A DNA stretch of 64,000 bases. Origin: Cryptomeria japonica (lineage: Eukaryota; Streptophyta; Pinopsida; Cupressales; Cupressaceae). Positions 10,548 to 22,725 of this stretch are shown here, piece by piece. Position 1 is the stretch's first letter. Every line of letters starts with the position of its first letter. A program made the translations under genes and the position numbers. The stretch covers positions 623,969,740 to 624,033,739 of the forward strand of contig NC_081415.1 in assembly GCF_030272615.1 (NCBI RefSeq), written 5' to 3'. A model generated the notes under the pieces. That model was not told where the DNA came from, made no database searches, and was given only the letters and a program-made list of their open reading frames with translations.

Positions 10548-11971
10548 ATGGCTCCTAAAAGATAATTTTCTGGAAAAGTTAATTATTCAGAAAGGAGTGT
10601 CTATGATGATTTTCTAGAATAGTTGACATTGTCAACTAATCAGGCCTCAAAGGCAAAAGAATTAGTGCCTACAGCTCCCTGTTTAAAAATAGGAGAAGGA
10701 CTGTATGACAAGGGTAACTAGTTGAGAGACCCACAGGTTGGATTATCTGGGTTGGGGTTATTTAAGATTGGATTTGGAATGAGAAATTCTCTGGCCCCGC
10801 AAAATAGTATCTGGGAATTAGATGTTGGGAAATTGGTAGTCCCAGGGGTATTTATGGACATAGATTTGTTGACCCAAATTGTGCTCAACTATGATCCAGT
10901 CACAAGAAGCATTCGAGATATAAATGGAAAAACCCTTATTGAGATTAATGCTGAAGAATTTAGGAAGGCTTTTGGGCTTAATGAGTTTACTAATTTTCTA
11001 GAACCCATAAATTTCAGATCATTAGCTCAAATTTACAGTGCATAGAGGAGTCATCTCAGGAATGGGCCTCTCAAGGAATTTTTTGTGAAGATAGGTGGGT
11101 TGACAGTTGTAGGACCCAACACACAAGAGCCCTTTTCATTAAGTATGTTCACCTTGAGGGCTAAAGGAATGTATTAGGCACTTTGCCAAGTTTTGGGAGA
11201 AGATGCTGAAGCAAATATGCCAAATCATTACCCGTTAATGATTGCTCAGATTTTGAATCCTTCTCTTGCAATTACATTTGATTATGCCTCTTTAATTGTT
11301 GATGCTATCCATGGAGGGTTAACAAGAATCAAGAATGGAAAGGTGGATAGGCCTTTCGGATGGTACTCACTCCTGATGCATCTTTTTCTTTTCAAAGGTG
11401 GTGATTACTTTGCCAGTGGACTGGACCTTGTTAAGGAGAAAGAAGGAGAAAGAATGCCCGTACAATTATGGAGTACTGTGTTGTCATGGGATAGAGAGGA
11501 TGCTAGTTTCTTGAAGTTTGATAAATACTTTGCATCCAAGATCAAGACTCTCCTCTGCTCAGAGAACCCAAGAATCCCCAAGGTTCTTCTGGAATTCATA
11601 AGACCAAAAGAATTCAAAGAGAACATAAAAATTGTTCACAATTAGGGTGATATTTACTTGTATCCAGTCCCGACAGTTTTCAGAGTGTTTGGTTTTAGAG
11701 GCATTCCATTTTTGCTACCTTACCAGGTCCCTCTCAAAGTGGGAATTGTAGAGATCCTTAGACAAATTGGTGGTTTACAAGAGGCAGAGTTGACAGGCAG
11801 GGGTAAAGGGACTATTTTCCCTGCAGCTACCATAGCCCACCAATTTGTAATAACAAAGGGAGGTTGGAATTGCTTTGAGGATTTCCTCAAACCTTATCAT
11901 TTGTCCACTGCAGTATATAGGTGTGCTGATCCAGAAGACTTCTTCAACGACATGTTTAGAAAGAAGACAGC
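10548..11971 (+). pseudogene. U-family ORF, U1 copy, 5' part
   Basis: The start ATG at 10548 (MAPKR) is fixed by alignment to U3 (MAPQR at 57506). One frame runs to 11971, where element G interrupts it. Recognisable blocks: SGLGLFKIGFG, GKLVVPGVFMDIDLL (from about 10829), FRKAFGL, RPFGWYSLLMHLFLF (from about 11350), PVQLWSTVLSWDRED and FRVFGFRGIPFLLPYQVPL. All recur in U3 and/or U2. Stops occur at 10563, 10719, near 11043, 11176 and 11643. Three of these stand where a sister copy has Trp. I do not recognise the family. A distant relation to plant mobile-domain-like or Athila extra-ORF proteins is possible from the layout only. No membrane segment or catalytic motif is visible. Confidence 0.8.
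11967..11971 (+). repeat. Target site duplication of element G, left copy
   Basis: ACAGC precedes the LTR start at 11972. GCAGC follows the other LTR at 25344-25348. Four of five bases agree, and removing one copy restores the phase of the U1 frame. Confidence 0.75.
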
Positions 11972-14900
11972 TGTCATGCCCAAACTTTTGGGCACAAACG
12001 GAATTATTTATTTATTTATTTTTTTAAACTACTTATCGTATAATGACTTAATTAAAATAATGGAAATCTAGTTTGGTCTTAACTATGTTTTGTGCAAATC
12101 AAATATTTAATTTAATTTGGTGATGAAATTAACTAAGTCATCAGCGAGCTAATATTTCTCCAAAAGAGTTATCCCTAATCTTCCATTAATAAATAATTAA
12201 AATCTCAAACCTAACAATTAATCTCAAATTTAAATGATCAATATTTATCTTATAGTTTTTAAATCACAGTGGGTCTAAAATTGATTTACCCTAACTCTTG
12301 ATTTAATAAATCTATTAAATAAAATATCCAATAATGAAAAAGTGTCTAATAAATTTCAAAATAAATGGACCAACAGGGCACTACATAAATCATTATGTTT
12401 TCCCAAGGGTTTATCCTACCCAACGTTTTAAATTCTCCTCACTAATTGCTCCTACATTCCTTTATTAATTAAAAGAACTTTCCTTATTTTACAAATAACT
12501 ATTTGATCCCCCAAATAAATATAGAAATTAAACTACTTTTATATATATATATATGCTTATGAATATATTCTAAGGAGAATGGGGGGGGTTTCTATTTTAT
12601 TTTATTAATTTACCTCCATCTGTATATATATTTACCTATATTTTTTTTAAATCCTACTAAGCCACACTACTAACCCTACCCCTTCTAATACACTCCCACA
12701 CACACACATCTCCTATTTTAAAATCTAAGTGAGCTTGCCCTAACCCGAAACTAGGATTAGGGCAAATATGCTAACATCTATTATTCCCTTTTTTTTTGAG
12801 TGCTATGTGTGTGAGATTGACTTTTTATTTTTTTGCTCCGTGTGTGTGTGTGTGCAGATGAAGGAGTGGCGGCGGCCATGGAAGGGGTTTTATTTTTCTT
12901 TCTTACTATCCCCACGGCGGCGCGTGTAGGGCCAAGCCGGGCTTTTTTTGTTTGATTTTTTTGTGGAGGAGGATGGGGGAAAGAATGGCGGAGGTGACCC
13001 GAACGACGGAGAAAAGGGGGGAAAGGCGGTGTGAAAAGGGCATCGGGCAGAGGTATCCCCGGTCACCACTGTGTTTCCCCACAGTGACGGCCGAGCGCCG
13101 CCCACTGTGGGTAAACACAGTGGCGACCGGGAGCCTCCTGCACCACCATTGTGGTTGCCCACAGTGGCATTTCCCATGCCGTCCACTGTGGGAAACCACA
13201 GTGGTGGCCCGAGCCACACCGGCCACTGTGCTCTCACACAGTGGTTCAGTTTTTTTTTAAACCCTCTTTTTTTTGCAAAGTTTAATATATATTTTTTTTA
13301 AAGAAGTTTTTTTTTAATTTGTGTTTGCAAAATATGTGAATAAAAAAACATACAAACATAAATATATATGTGTGTGTGTGTGTGTAAACATAACTATTTT
13401 TCCTTTTTTTTTTAAATAAACAGATTTTGAAAATAAACACTTAAATGCATAAAATGTACATATATATATATATATATATATATAGTTATTTATCACTCAT
13501 TTAGGCAGGTTTATGAGATTTTTATTTTTGTATATCTTTAAAATGCATATAAAGGATTTCCTAATATTTTTATTTTTTTATAACAAAATAAACTAAAACT
13601 AAATGCCAATTTTTTTTGAAAAGAAATAGACTACTATAATAAGATTTATTTCTGCTTTAAATGAAAAAATAAATGACTGATTTATTTATTTGCAGCAGCA
13701 TCATAACATAAAAGAACATGTAGTAATAAATTAAATTCATTTGCAGAATTCATAAAAATGCATTTACTTCATTTTTTTTGTAAAACATGGAGATTTAAAT
13801 ACAAGCTAATACATTTCTTCTTCTTTTTGCAAAATTAACCAAAGTAGGAAAAATATACATGTCTTTAGCAAATGTAGATACAAAGTAAATATGAATGCAA
13901 ATGGGTTTGAAAACCCAACAATATTTTCCTTTCCATGGTAATATGAATAAAATAATACATTTCTTTTCTTTTGGGAAAATAAATACAACAATGGCTCTCT
14001 ATTTCTTTACAAACTTCAATATTAAATACATTTGTCTTTTAAACTTTTCTGCAACATAAAACAGCAACAAAGCTCTTTATTCTTTCTTTCCCATCCCAAG
14101 CAACCTGCAATATAAACACAACTTTGACCATGGAGAGCTCACCTCCCAGCCTAGGCTTACTAGAAGCCACCCCCGAGCTTGGAGAACCAAGCACTAGATG
14201 GGTTACAAACAAGCAAACCACACAACAAATAGGGAAAACACTCAACATACATCTTCCCATCCCAAGCTACACTTTCACCACATCTTGTGATGATCCTTCC
14301 ATGGGTGGAAGTGGACCAAGTACCATTTGGGAGATTGCAAGCCAAAATTACAACTCAAGCCACCTCATGGCAATACAAAATACAACAAAGATACATCTCC
14401 ATGCCTTATGCCCCCCAAAGGCTCAAAGGCCATATTTTCTCCCCTTATGACCCCCAAATGCACACACAAGGCTATACAGCAAGGGTCACAAAGGACACCC
14501 TTGAGAACACTCTCCATAAGGAGAGCCTCTCACCCAAGGCTGTCATACTCCTTCCACCCCAAGACCATCCTACTCCCCCAAGAGTAGGAGATCTTGGACA
14601 TTCCCAAAACAAGAACACATAAACAAAAAAAAACATAGAAATGAAAGCTTACATTTTTTTCCTACAACAATTTACATAAGCACATCTCTTTCAACAAGCA
14701 TTTCTTTCTTTCAAAAATAACCACAAAAACAACATAAACAAAAGAAAGTAAAACCAACCTTAATATGCCAATAAGTATGTTAGATATAGTTGGGGATGAG
14801 CTGCCCAAATCCACACAAACTTTTCCACCAACCCTTCACTAAAATTCCCTTCTACAACTAAATTTCAAAAATTGCATAATCTCCAACAATGGAGAGTGGG

Positions 14901-16107
14901 TGATTACTCACTAAGTCCCTAATCCTTGCCTAAGAAGGCTTCTCACACACTTCCCAACCCCTTGGGTGAGGTGTGAGTTCCCATTGGTTTCTCTTCCCAA
15001 CCTCTTACACATTACTAAAACTAGAAAGGGAAAAGGTGAGAGAAGATGGGGAAGAGAGTTTGACATCAAAAGGGAAGGTTGTCTATCCTAGGAGGAACTT
15101 TCTAAGTTGAATTTTCGCTCACCTTGGAAAAACCACTTTTTGAGGTGACTAAACAGTCACATGGGAGTAGTCACATGTTTCAAAATACCCCTAACCCATA
15201 GGTATACCCTTTGGCCCTTGGGAAAAGCCCTAAAACTAACCCTAGGAGTCCATTTAACCCCTTAGAAACCCAACTGAAGTTTACCTACGGGTCAAACCTG
15301 AGTTGACCACTCCCAAGACTCCCTACCCAAGCCAAATTTGGGACCACACTAGTGTTTGAACGGCTTTGGTAGAAACAAAACTCCCTCCAAGAGATGAGTC
15401 AAAATCAATGACACTAATCAGCACATGTGTCAAGTGACACAATAAAATACAATATAGAAAATCACACATGGAATTTGTCTCTTGTAGGATTATACATATA
15501 CATAAAAATTAATTTTAACACTCAAGCATCATACACTTCACAAATAAAATACATTACAAACGGGATGTTGTCTCTCCAAATAGACAACCCCTGGCTTAGC
15601 AAACGTACATTGGTCTAGGTTTGGTTCTCCATATAAATTCCATGGTCACATGGATAATTTTCCTGCGCATCTCAATTAACACATTAGTAATTCCAAATAA
15701 TCACAATTATACATAATTAAATATATAGGTTTCATTGCACATCAAACACTCATACATTTGGCAGCAATAATTCAATATCTCATTCATTCAAATTCAATTC
15801 CACATGAGCAATTAACATAATTCTCAAAATTGAACCATTCATAAAATAAGCATCATTTCTCTATCATCAAAATGAAGTCCTGCAATTTCCAATAATGACA
15901 TTCACCATTTCAAAGTAATTCTATTCTAGCAACATATAAAGTTTCATAATCATCAAGCATAAAATAAAGCATCATCATATGTCAATGTGATCCAAATCAT
16001 GGAGTCATATAGGTTCTAAATCCATAAAGCATAAAATAAAGCATCCATAATAGTCTCAATATGCAAATAATTGAAAATGTCAAACTGAGTTGGGGTAGGG
16101 CCTCACA
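11972..16107 (-). repeat. 3' LTR of chromovirus G
   Basis: Collinear with 21052-25343, with a few differences per 100 bases in the parts compared. It contains a GC-rich hairpin array (13067-13244), TG and AT microsatellites and an AT-rich remainder. Short open frames here on both strands are also seen in the other LTR. That follows from LTR duplication and is no sign of coding. Confidence 0.93.
13067..13244. repeat. Array of five short hairpins CCACTGTG-N6-CACAGTGG (left LTR)
   Basis: Five inverted repeats with 7-8-base arms and six-base loops: 13067-13086, 13102-13123, 13146-13167, 13183-13204 and 13223-13244. Starts are about 35-44 bases apart. The third has one changed base (CCATTGTG). 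The surrounding 300 bases are clearly more GC-rich than the rest of the LTR. Confidence 0.92.
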
Positions 16108-16120
16108 CCCTCCCCCTCTA
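16108..16120 (-). other. Polypurine tract of chromovirus G
   Basis: The minus strand reads TAGAGGGGGAGGG immediately before LTR start TGTGAGGCCC. This sets the inner border of the 3' LTR and confirms the minus orientation. Confidence 0.9.
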
Positions 16121-16162
16121 GGCATGAACTTTCTCCTGGAGTTCATCAAAAAGGTGGGGGTA

Positions 16163-17554
16163 CTATGATCTCATACTTGCTGCATCCTCCCATGAGGTTG
16201 TGACCTCATCATAGCAATCCCACTGAACCCTAACTTGTTCCAGCTCTTGACCTTGAAGGCCCAGCATCCGGCATGCCAAAATGCGAATGAGCTCCAAGGC
16301 TAGCTGCCCGTCTGACTCCACCTGCAAGGCATCCCAATCTAGAGACTCATCATAGATATACTTCCTCAAAATTGAAACATGAAACACATCGTGGATGCGC
16401 GATAGGCTAGGTGGCAATGCTAAATGGTAGGCAACTGGTCCTATCCTCTCAAGGATCTCGAATGGTCCTACAAATCGAGGTGCGAGCTTAGAACCATTTC
16501 CATATCGAATTGGACTCTTATGCAGTCGCACTCTCAAGAAGACTCTGTCTCCAACCAAGTAGCTATGATCTATCCTCTTTGCATCTACATATTTCTTCTA
16601 TCTATCCTGTGCCTCTCTAAGGTGTTGCCTAATCAAATCCACCTGCTGGTCCATATCCCGAACTATCTCAGGACCAATAGCAACTCTGTCCTCTATGCGG
16701 TCCCAACTCAATGGTGTCCTACAAGGTCTGCCATATAATGCCTGATAGGGTGGCATCCCCAAGGACGTGTGATGCCCATTGTTATAAGCAAACTCCACTA
16801 AGGGAAGGTACTCTTCCCATTTGGTCTAGTGATCCATGACATACATGCGAAGCATATCCTCTAACACCTGATTAACCCTCTCTGTCTGGCCATCCATTTC
16901 TGGATGGTAGGCTGCACTGAAATTGAGCTTGGAACCCATAGCTGCCTGCAATGCCTTCCAAAAGGAAGAAGTGAAGAGGGAATCCTTGTCGAAAATGATC
17001 TTGCATGGAACACCATGAAGTCTGACAATGTCTCACAAAAACACCTATGCTACTGCTAGTGCTGTGAAGGTGGTACGAACTAGTGAAAAGTGAGCCACTT
17101 TGGTCAACTTGTCAACCGTCACCAAGATGGCATCATGGTGGCGAGATGACATAGGGAGACCAATGATGATGTCCATGGATATAGTATCCAACTTCCACTC
17201 TGGTATAACATGAGATTGGAGCAACCCACCTAGATGGCAGTGCTCCACCTTGACTCTCTGACACTCAAGGCATCAGGCTACCAATTCGGCAATAAGTTGT
17301 CGCATACCTGGCCAATGGTATAATTCCCTCAAGTCTGCATGCATCTTCTTGACCCCGGGATGTGCTGCATAAGGAGCTCTATGAGCCTCTGTGATAATGA
17401 ACTCCCGCAATCCCCCAGAAGAAGGTACATAGATGCGTCCTCTATGGCATAATAAACCATCGGACTCTAAGGAATAATCCACATATTTCCCTTCTAAAGT
17501 TTCCTGAGATCGTATAGCCTGACAAACCTCTAAATACCATCTGTCCTCTGGCAA
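16163..17554 (-). pseudogene. pol: Integrase and chromodomain-like tail (element G)
   Basis: The zinc-binding HHCC module is visible (AAHPGVKKMHADLRELYHW then CLEC). The catalytic core follows: [14 protein letters not shown] with the first Asp, a [11 protein letters not shown] block with the second, and GQTERVNQ with the Glu. Next come FAYNNGHHTSLGMPPYQALY, the GPF/Y module (FVGPFEILERIGPVAYHLAL) and a tail VRVQWDCYDEVTTSWEDA that resembles a chromodomain. In chromoviruses that tail guides insertion by binding chromatin marks. All pieces share one frame, with stops near 17272, 17044, 16799 and 16597, and one ends the tail at 16163. Chromodomain identity is a motif-level call. Confidence 0.87.
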
Positions 17555-19324
17555 CTATTGCATGATCCGATCTCTCAAATCCATGCTCATAGATATGGTG
17601 TATACCTCATGATGTCTCCTACTCAAAGCATCTGCAACTATGTTTTCCTTCCCTTTGATGTAGTGAACATCAAAATCATACTCACACAAGAATTCCATCC
17701 ATCTCCTCTGAGGTGCATTAAGATTCAGCTGAGTGAATATGTACTGAAGGTGCTGATGGTCTGAGTGCAACTCAAAATGATGACCCAAAAGGAAATGTCT
17801 CCATCTCACAAGTGCATGCACTACTGCTGCAAGCTCAAGGTCATTAGTGGGGTAATTAAGCTCGTGAGTCTTGAGTTTCCTAGACTCAAAAGCTATAGCT
17901 CTGCTACCCTGCATAAGGACTGCTCCTAAACCCTCTAGGGAAGCATCTGTGCAAACCATGAAATCAGCTGAAGGATCTGGTACTACAAGGATAGGTGCGG
18001 TAGTAAGTGATTTTTTAAGTTCCTAAAAGGCCTTCTCACACTTCTCAGTCCACTCAAACTTCTTCCCTTTGTGCTGAAGAGAAGTAATAGGATGAGCAAC
18101 TCTAGAGAATCCTTCAACAAAATGTCGATAATAACCTGCTAAGCCCATGAATCTCCTAACCTCTGTCACACTGGTAGGCACTGGCCAATCCATAATGGCT
18201 TTGATCTTTGACTGGTCTACTAAGATCCCATCACCAGATATAACATGACCAAGGTACCTGACCTCTGTTCTAAAGAAAGCACACTTTTACAAACTGCCGT
18301 ACAACTGATTATCCCTCAAACACTGCAAAACCTGTCTCAGGTGCTCCTCATGTTCCTCCTCATTCCGTGAATATATCAATATGTCATCAAGAAACACAAT
18401 CACAAAATGGTTAAGGAATGTGCGGAATACTCCATTCATGAGACTCATGAAAACTGCTGGGGCATTTGTAAGACCGAATGGGACCACGGTGAACTCATAG
18501 TGGCCATATCTAGTGTGAAATGCGGTCCTGTGGATATCACTATCCACTATCCTCAACTGATGGTACCCTAACTTTAGATCAATCTTGGAAAATACTTTGG
18601 CACCTTGAAGTTGGTCGAATAGATCATTGATCCTGGGCAATAGATAACGGTTCTTGATGGTTACTTTGTTCAACTGATGGTAATCTATGCATAATCGGAG
18701 AGATCCATCCTTCTTCTTCACGAAGATGACTGGTGCACCCCAAGGGGATACACTAGGGTGAATGTGGCCCTTCTTTGGGAGTTCCTCAAGCTGTATCTTG
18801 AGCTCATTAAGCTCATTTGTGGTCATTCTATATGGTGCTCTTGAAACTGGTTTGGCTCCTAGAACAAGGTCTATATGAAAATCAATCTCTCTATGGGGCG
18901 GCATACTAGGTAACTCAGAAGGAAGTACATCTGAAAATCCCTTAAGGATAGGATGGTCATCAATGGATGGTTCCTTTCCCTCTTCTTCTTCTCTATCACT
19001 AATGGTGATGGCAAATAACTGACATCCCTTTCGCATGCTCTGCTTAAGCTGCATGGCAAAGATCATACGAAGAGACATGGGTCTCTGAATTCTAGTGATC
19101 ACCATGGGAGAACCATGATCATCCTCACACTCGATCCTTTTCAGGTGACAATCCATCTTGGCTCTGTGGGCATAAAGCCAATCCATGCCAAGTACGATGC
19201 CATAAGATCCGAGTGGTGTAACTCTAAGGTCTACTAAGGTGGTGGTATTACCAATCTGAAGCTGACAACCCTTAACCTCTGATTCCACTGACATTCTAGC
19301 CCCTAAAGCTAATCCACTTCCCAA
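17555..19324 (-). pseudogene. pol: Reverse transcriptase and RNase H (element G)
   Basis: RT motifs in order: [52 protein letters not shown] and the catalytic FLDDILIYS, followed by the connection region. RNase H (17555-17959) has TDASLEGLGAVL, ELAAVVHAL, HSDHQHLQYIF and a DALSRR end, so its acidic residues are retained. Stops lie near 18286 and 18023. The frame differs by one base from gag-protease, with the shift near 19330. Normal chromovirus pol would be continuous here, so the shift is probably a mutation. Confidence 0.9.
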
Positions 19325-19332
19325 CTGACCTC

Positions 19333-20877
19333 TTATCTAATTGCCACTAGCCCACAATGCTCCACAACCAATGGAGATATAAAAGAGTCAGTAGCTCCTG
19401 AATCAAATAATATAGATACACTACTACCTCTGATCATACCTGCTACCTCAATAATCGTGGCCTGATTCTCTGCCTGGTGGTTGTCAACCGCTGCGAAGAC
19501 CCTATGGGACTTGCCCATATCCCCAACTATCAGCTCTGATGCTGCCATCCTCTAATTTCCTACCATCTGACCCTAAGGACACTCTCTCACCATGTGTCCC
19601 ATGGCTCCACATGTGAAGCAAGCACCACGTGCCTGAAACTGTACTCCCTGTGTTCTGGAGAAAGACTGTCCCCCTGTCCTGTTAGAACCACTGTACCCAC
19701 CTCTGGAAGACTGCTGAGTCCTTGCCGGAGGTGTGTAAGGAGCCTGAGATCTTTGATCTCGCCTCTGACCCTGTGACTACCACTACTTGGGCTTTGCACC
19801 CTGCTGACTCTACGGAGGCCTTTGCCTCTGGTTTTGCTGTGACTGCTGCGGAGGAGGGGGTTTGGAGAACCCTGATGTGTGTCTATTGTTACCTTTCTAA
19901 TGGGGTTTCTGAAACCCATAAGTATGTGGTGTAGGGTTACGGTTCTGGAACTGATCCCTCGAGTCCTGGGGTCTGACCTGAATCTCCTCAGCTATCAAAG
20001 TCTTCTCCATGGCAACCCGAAGGCTTCCTAGAGCGGCCATTCTTACTGGTCTTGCTATGCCAAAATTCAATCCTCTGATAAATCAGTTGACGAGAAGCTT
20101 CTCATCCTTTAGGTAGTCTACATATGGTAAGAGTTCAAAGAACTTGTTCTCGTACTGGGTCACTGAAAGACCCTTCTGTTGGAGGTCATGAAACTCATCC
20201 ACCCTACACTGTCTGAAATTCTCTGATAAGTACCTCTCCCTGAATCTCTCTATGAAAATCTCCCAAGTTAGGGTTTCTATCTCTAAGCCACACTTATATT
20301 CTTCTTGTCTCCACCATGTGGAGGCTGTTCCTCACAATAGGTGAACCGCTACACGTGCTTTTAGATTGCTCTCATAAGAGCGCAATGCAAAGCACCTATC
20401 TAGGCTTAAAAGCTATGCCTCTGCTTCTACCCCGTCAGTAGATCCCCCAAAAGATGGTGGCTGAAGACGCATAACCTCTTTGATTGGATCCCCTGGATCC
20501 CGACATGCCCTCTCAATATACACTGGTGCTACGACTGGAGGGGGTGCTGGTAGGTGAATGGACTCGGGCTCATGCCCAGCCTGACTCTCTATGAGATTAG
20601 GAGGTGGACTCCTACTCCGTTCCCATTCTACTATTATATGGCTTCCTGAGTTCTGGTTCTCAACATTATGATCTACTGTCGGAAGCCTATCCTGAACTAT
20701 GCCAATCAGGTTCTGTAGAGCTACCAAGATGTCTCGGTTTGGGTCAACTGATCGTTTAGGAGGAGCTGCTAGGTTCACTTCTTGAACCGATTCCTCCCTA
20801 ATGACCTCTTCGCATGCCATGCATTCACGCCTAGGGCCTCTACCATGTTTGCAAGTTTGTCGTGTAGTTGGAGGCAT
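19333..20877 (-). pseudogene. gag: Gag and protease (element G)
   Basis: It starts at the ATG 20877 (MPPTTRQT), about 170 bases inside the LTR. The capsid part includes WWRQEEYKCGLEIETLTWEI and FRERYLSENFR. A basic, Q/P/S-rich linker leads to a CCHC zinc knuckle CFTCGAMGHMVREC near 19585-19625 that would bind RNA. The aspartic protease follows with SILFDSGATDSFIS near 19400. Stops interrupt the frame, including one at 20410 and a cluster in the linker. Several look like tryptophan codons turned to TAG or TGA (for example in the TASTWW region). The final part of protease shifts frame into RT. Confidence 0.88.
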
Positions 20878-21036
20878 CCTTATTAAAAAAAATAAAATAA
20901 AATGAAATAAATAAATATTTTAGAAGAAATATTTTAGCAAATTTAAAAATAACAGAATAAAAATAATTTATAATTTAATTAATTAAATAATTATAGCGAA
21001 ACGTAATGGAGTAAGGTTCTTAGTGTTGGCAACCTT

Positions 21037-21048
21037 GCTCTGATACCA
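21037..21048 (-). other. Primer binding site, tRNA-iMet type (element G)
   Basis: The minus strand reads TGGTATCAGAGC, followed by AAGGTT, three bases inside the 5' LTR end (GCATGACA). This is the standard plant initiator-methionine primer site. The extended match continues to 21031. Confidence 0.93.
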
Positions 21049-21619
21049 AAATGTCATGCCCAAACTTTTGGGCACAAACGGAATAAATTTTTATTTTTTA
21101 TTTTTTTTAAAACTACTTATCTTATAACGACTTAATTAAAATAATGCAAATCTAGTTTGGTCTTAACTATGTTTTGTGCGAATCAAATATTTAATTTAAT
21201 TTGGTGATGAAATTAACTAAGTCATCAGTGAGCTAATATTTCTCCAAAAGAGTTATCCCTAATCTTCCATTAATAAATAATTAAAATCTCAAACCTAACA
21301 ATTAATCTCAAATTTAAATGATTAATATTTATCTTATAGTTTTTAAATCACAGTGGGTCTAAAATTGATTTACCCTAACTCTTGATTTAATAAATCTATT
21401 AAATAAAATATCCAATAATGAAAAAGTGTCTAATAAATTTCAAAATAAATGGACCAACAGGGCACTATATAAATCATTATGTTTTCCCAAGGGTTTATCC
21501 TACCCAACGTTTTAAATTCTCCTCACTAATTGCTCCTACATTCCTTTATTAATTAAAAGAACTTTCCTTATTTTACAAATAACTATTTGATCCCACAAAT
21601 AAATATAGAAATTAAACTA

Positions 21620-21750
<131 letters not shown>

Positions 21751-22240
21751 GAGAATGGGGGGGCTTTCTATTTTATTTTATTAATTTACCTCCATCTGTA
21801 TATATATTTACCTATATTTTTTTAAAATCCTACTAAGCCACACTACTAACCCTACCCCTTCTAATATACTCCCACACACACACATCTCCTATTTTAAAAT
21901 CTAAGTGAGCTTGCCCTAACCGGAAACTAGGGTTAGGGCAAATATGCTAACATCTATTATTCCCTTTTTTTTTGAGTGCTGTGTGTGTGAGATTGACTTT
22001 TTATTTTTTTGCTATGTGTGTGTGTGTGTAGATGAAGGAGTGGTGGTAGCCATGGAAGGGGTTTTATTTTTCTTTCTTACTATCCCCACGACGACGCGCG
22101 CAGGGTTGAGCCAGGCTTTTTTTGTTTGATTTTTTGGTGGAGGAGGATGGGGGAAGGAATGGCGAAGGTGACCCAAACGACAGAGTGAAGGGGGGAAAGG
22201 CAGTGTGAAAAGGGCGCCAAGCGGAGGTATCCTCGGTCGC

Positions 22241-22418
22241 CACTGTGTTTCCCCACAGTGACGGCCGAGCGCCGCCCACTGTGGGTAAACACAGTGGCAG
22301 TCGGGCACCTCCTGTGCCACCACTGTGGTTGCCCACAGTGGCGGTTCCCGTGCCGTCCACTGTGGGAAACCACAGTGGCAGCCCGAGTCGTTTCGGTCAC
22401 TGTGTTCTCACACAGTGG
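22241..22418. repeat. Hairpin array CCACTGTG-N6-CACAGTGG (right LTR)
   Basis: This is the counterpart of 13067-13244. All five inverted repeats are retained, although the intervening bases have changed at several places. Hairpin 3 here has a perfect CCACTGTG arm. The fifth is shorter, since GTCACTGTG replaces the CC start. Confidence 0.9.
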
Positions 22419-22663
22419 TTTGGTTTTTTTTTTTAAACCCTCTTTTTTTTGCAAAGTTTAATGTATATTTTTTTTCAATAAGTTGTTTTTTTATTTGTGT
22501 TTGCAAAATATGTGAATAAAAAAACATACAAACATAAATATATATATATATACATCCATTTTTTGTTGTTTAAAGGATTAGCATGCAATAATTTCTTATA
22601 AGGCATATATATATATCTGTGTGTGTGTGTGTAAACAGATTTTGAAAATAAACACTTAAATGC

Positions 22664-22667
<4 letters not shown>

Positions 22668-22720
<53 letters not shown>
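22668..22720. repeat. (AT)n microsatellite
   Basis: A second AT run in the right LTR. It is about twice as long as its counterpart in the left LTR near 13460-13484. Confidence 0.9.

Positions 22721-22725
<5 letters not shown>

Noticed and set aside
13067-13244. Hairpin array considered as a CRISPR-like array
   Set aside because: The repeats are short palindromes with six-base loops and variable, non-unique spacing inside a plant LTR. No cas genes are present.
12890-13301. Several overlapping open frames in the GC-rich LTR island
   Set aside because: GC-rich hairpin DNA lacks stops by composition. No frame is favoured, and the repeats explain the peptides.
14124-14622. Open frames on both strands inside the G LTRs (repeated at 23361-23769)
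   Set aside because: They occur in both copies only because the LTR is duplicated. They overlap each other on opposite strands and show no recognisable domain.
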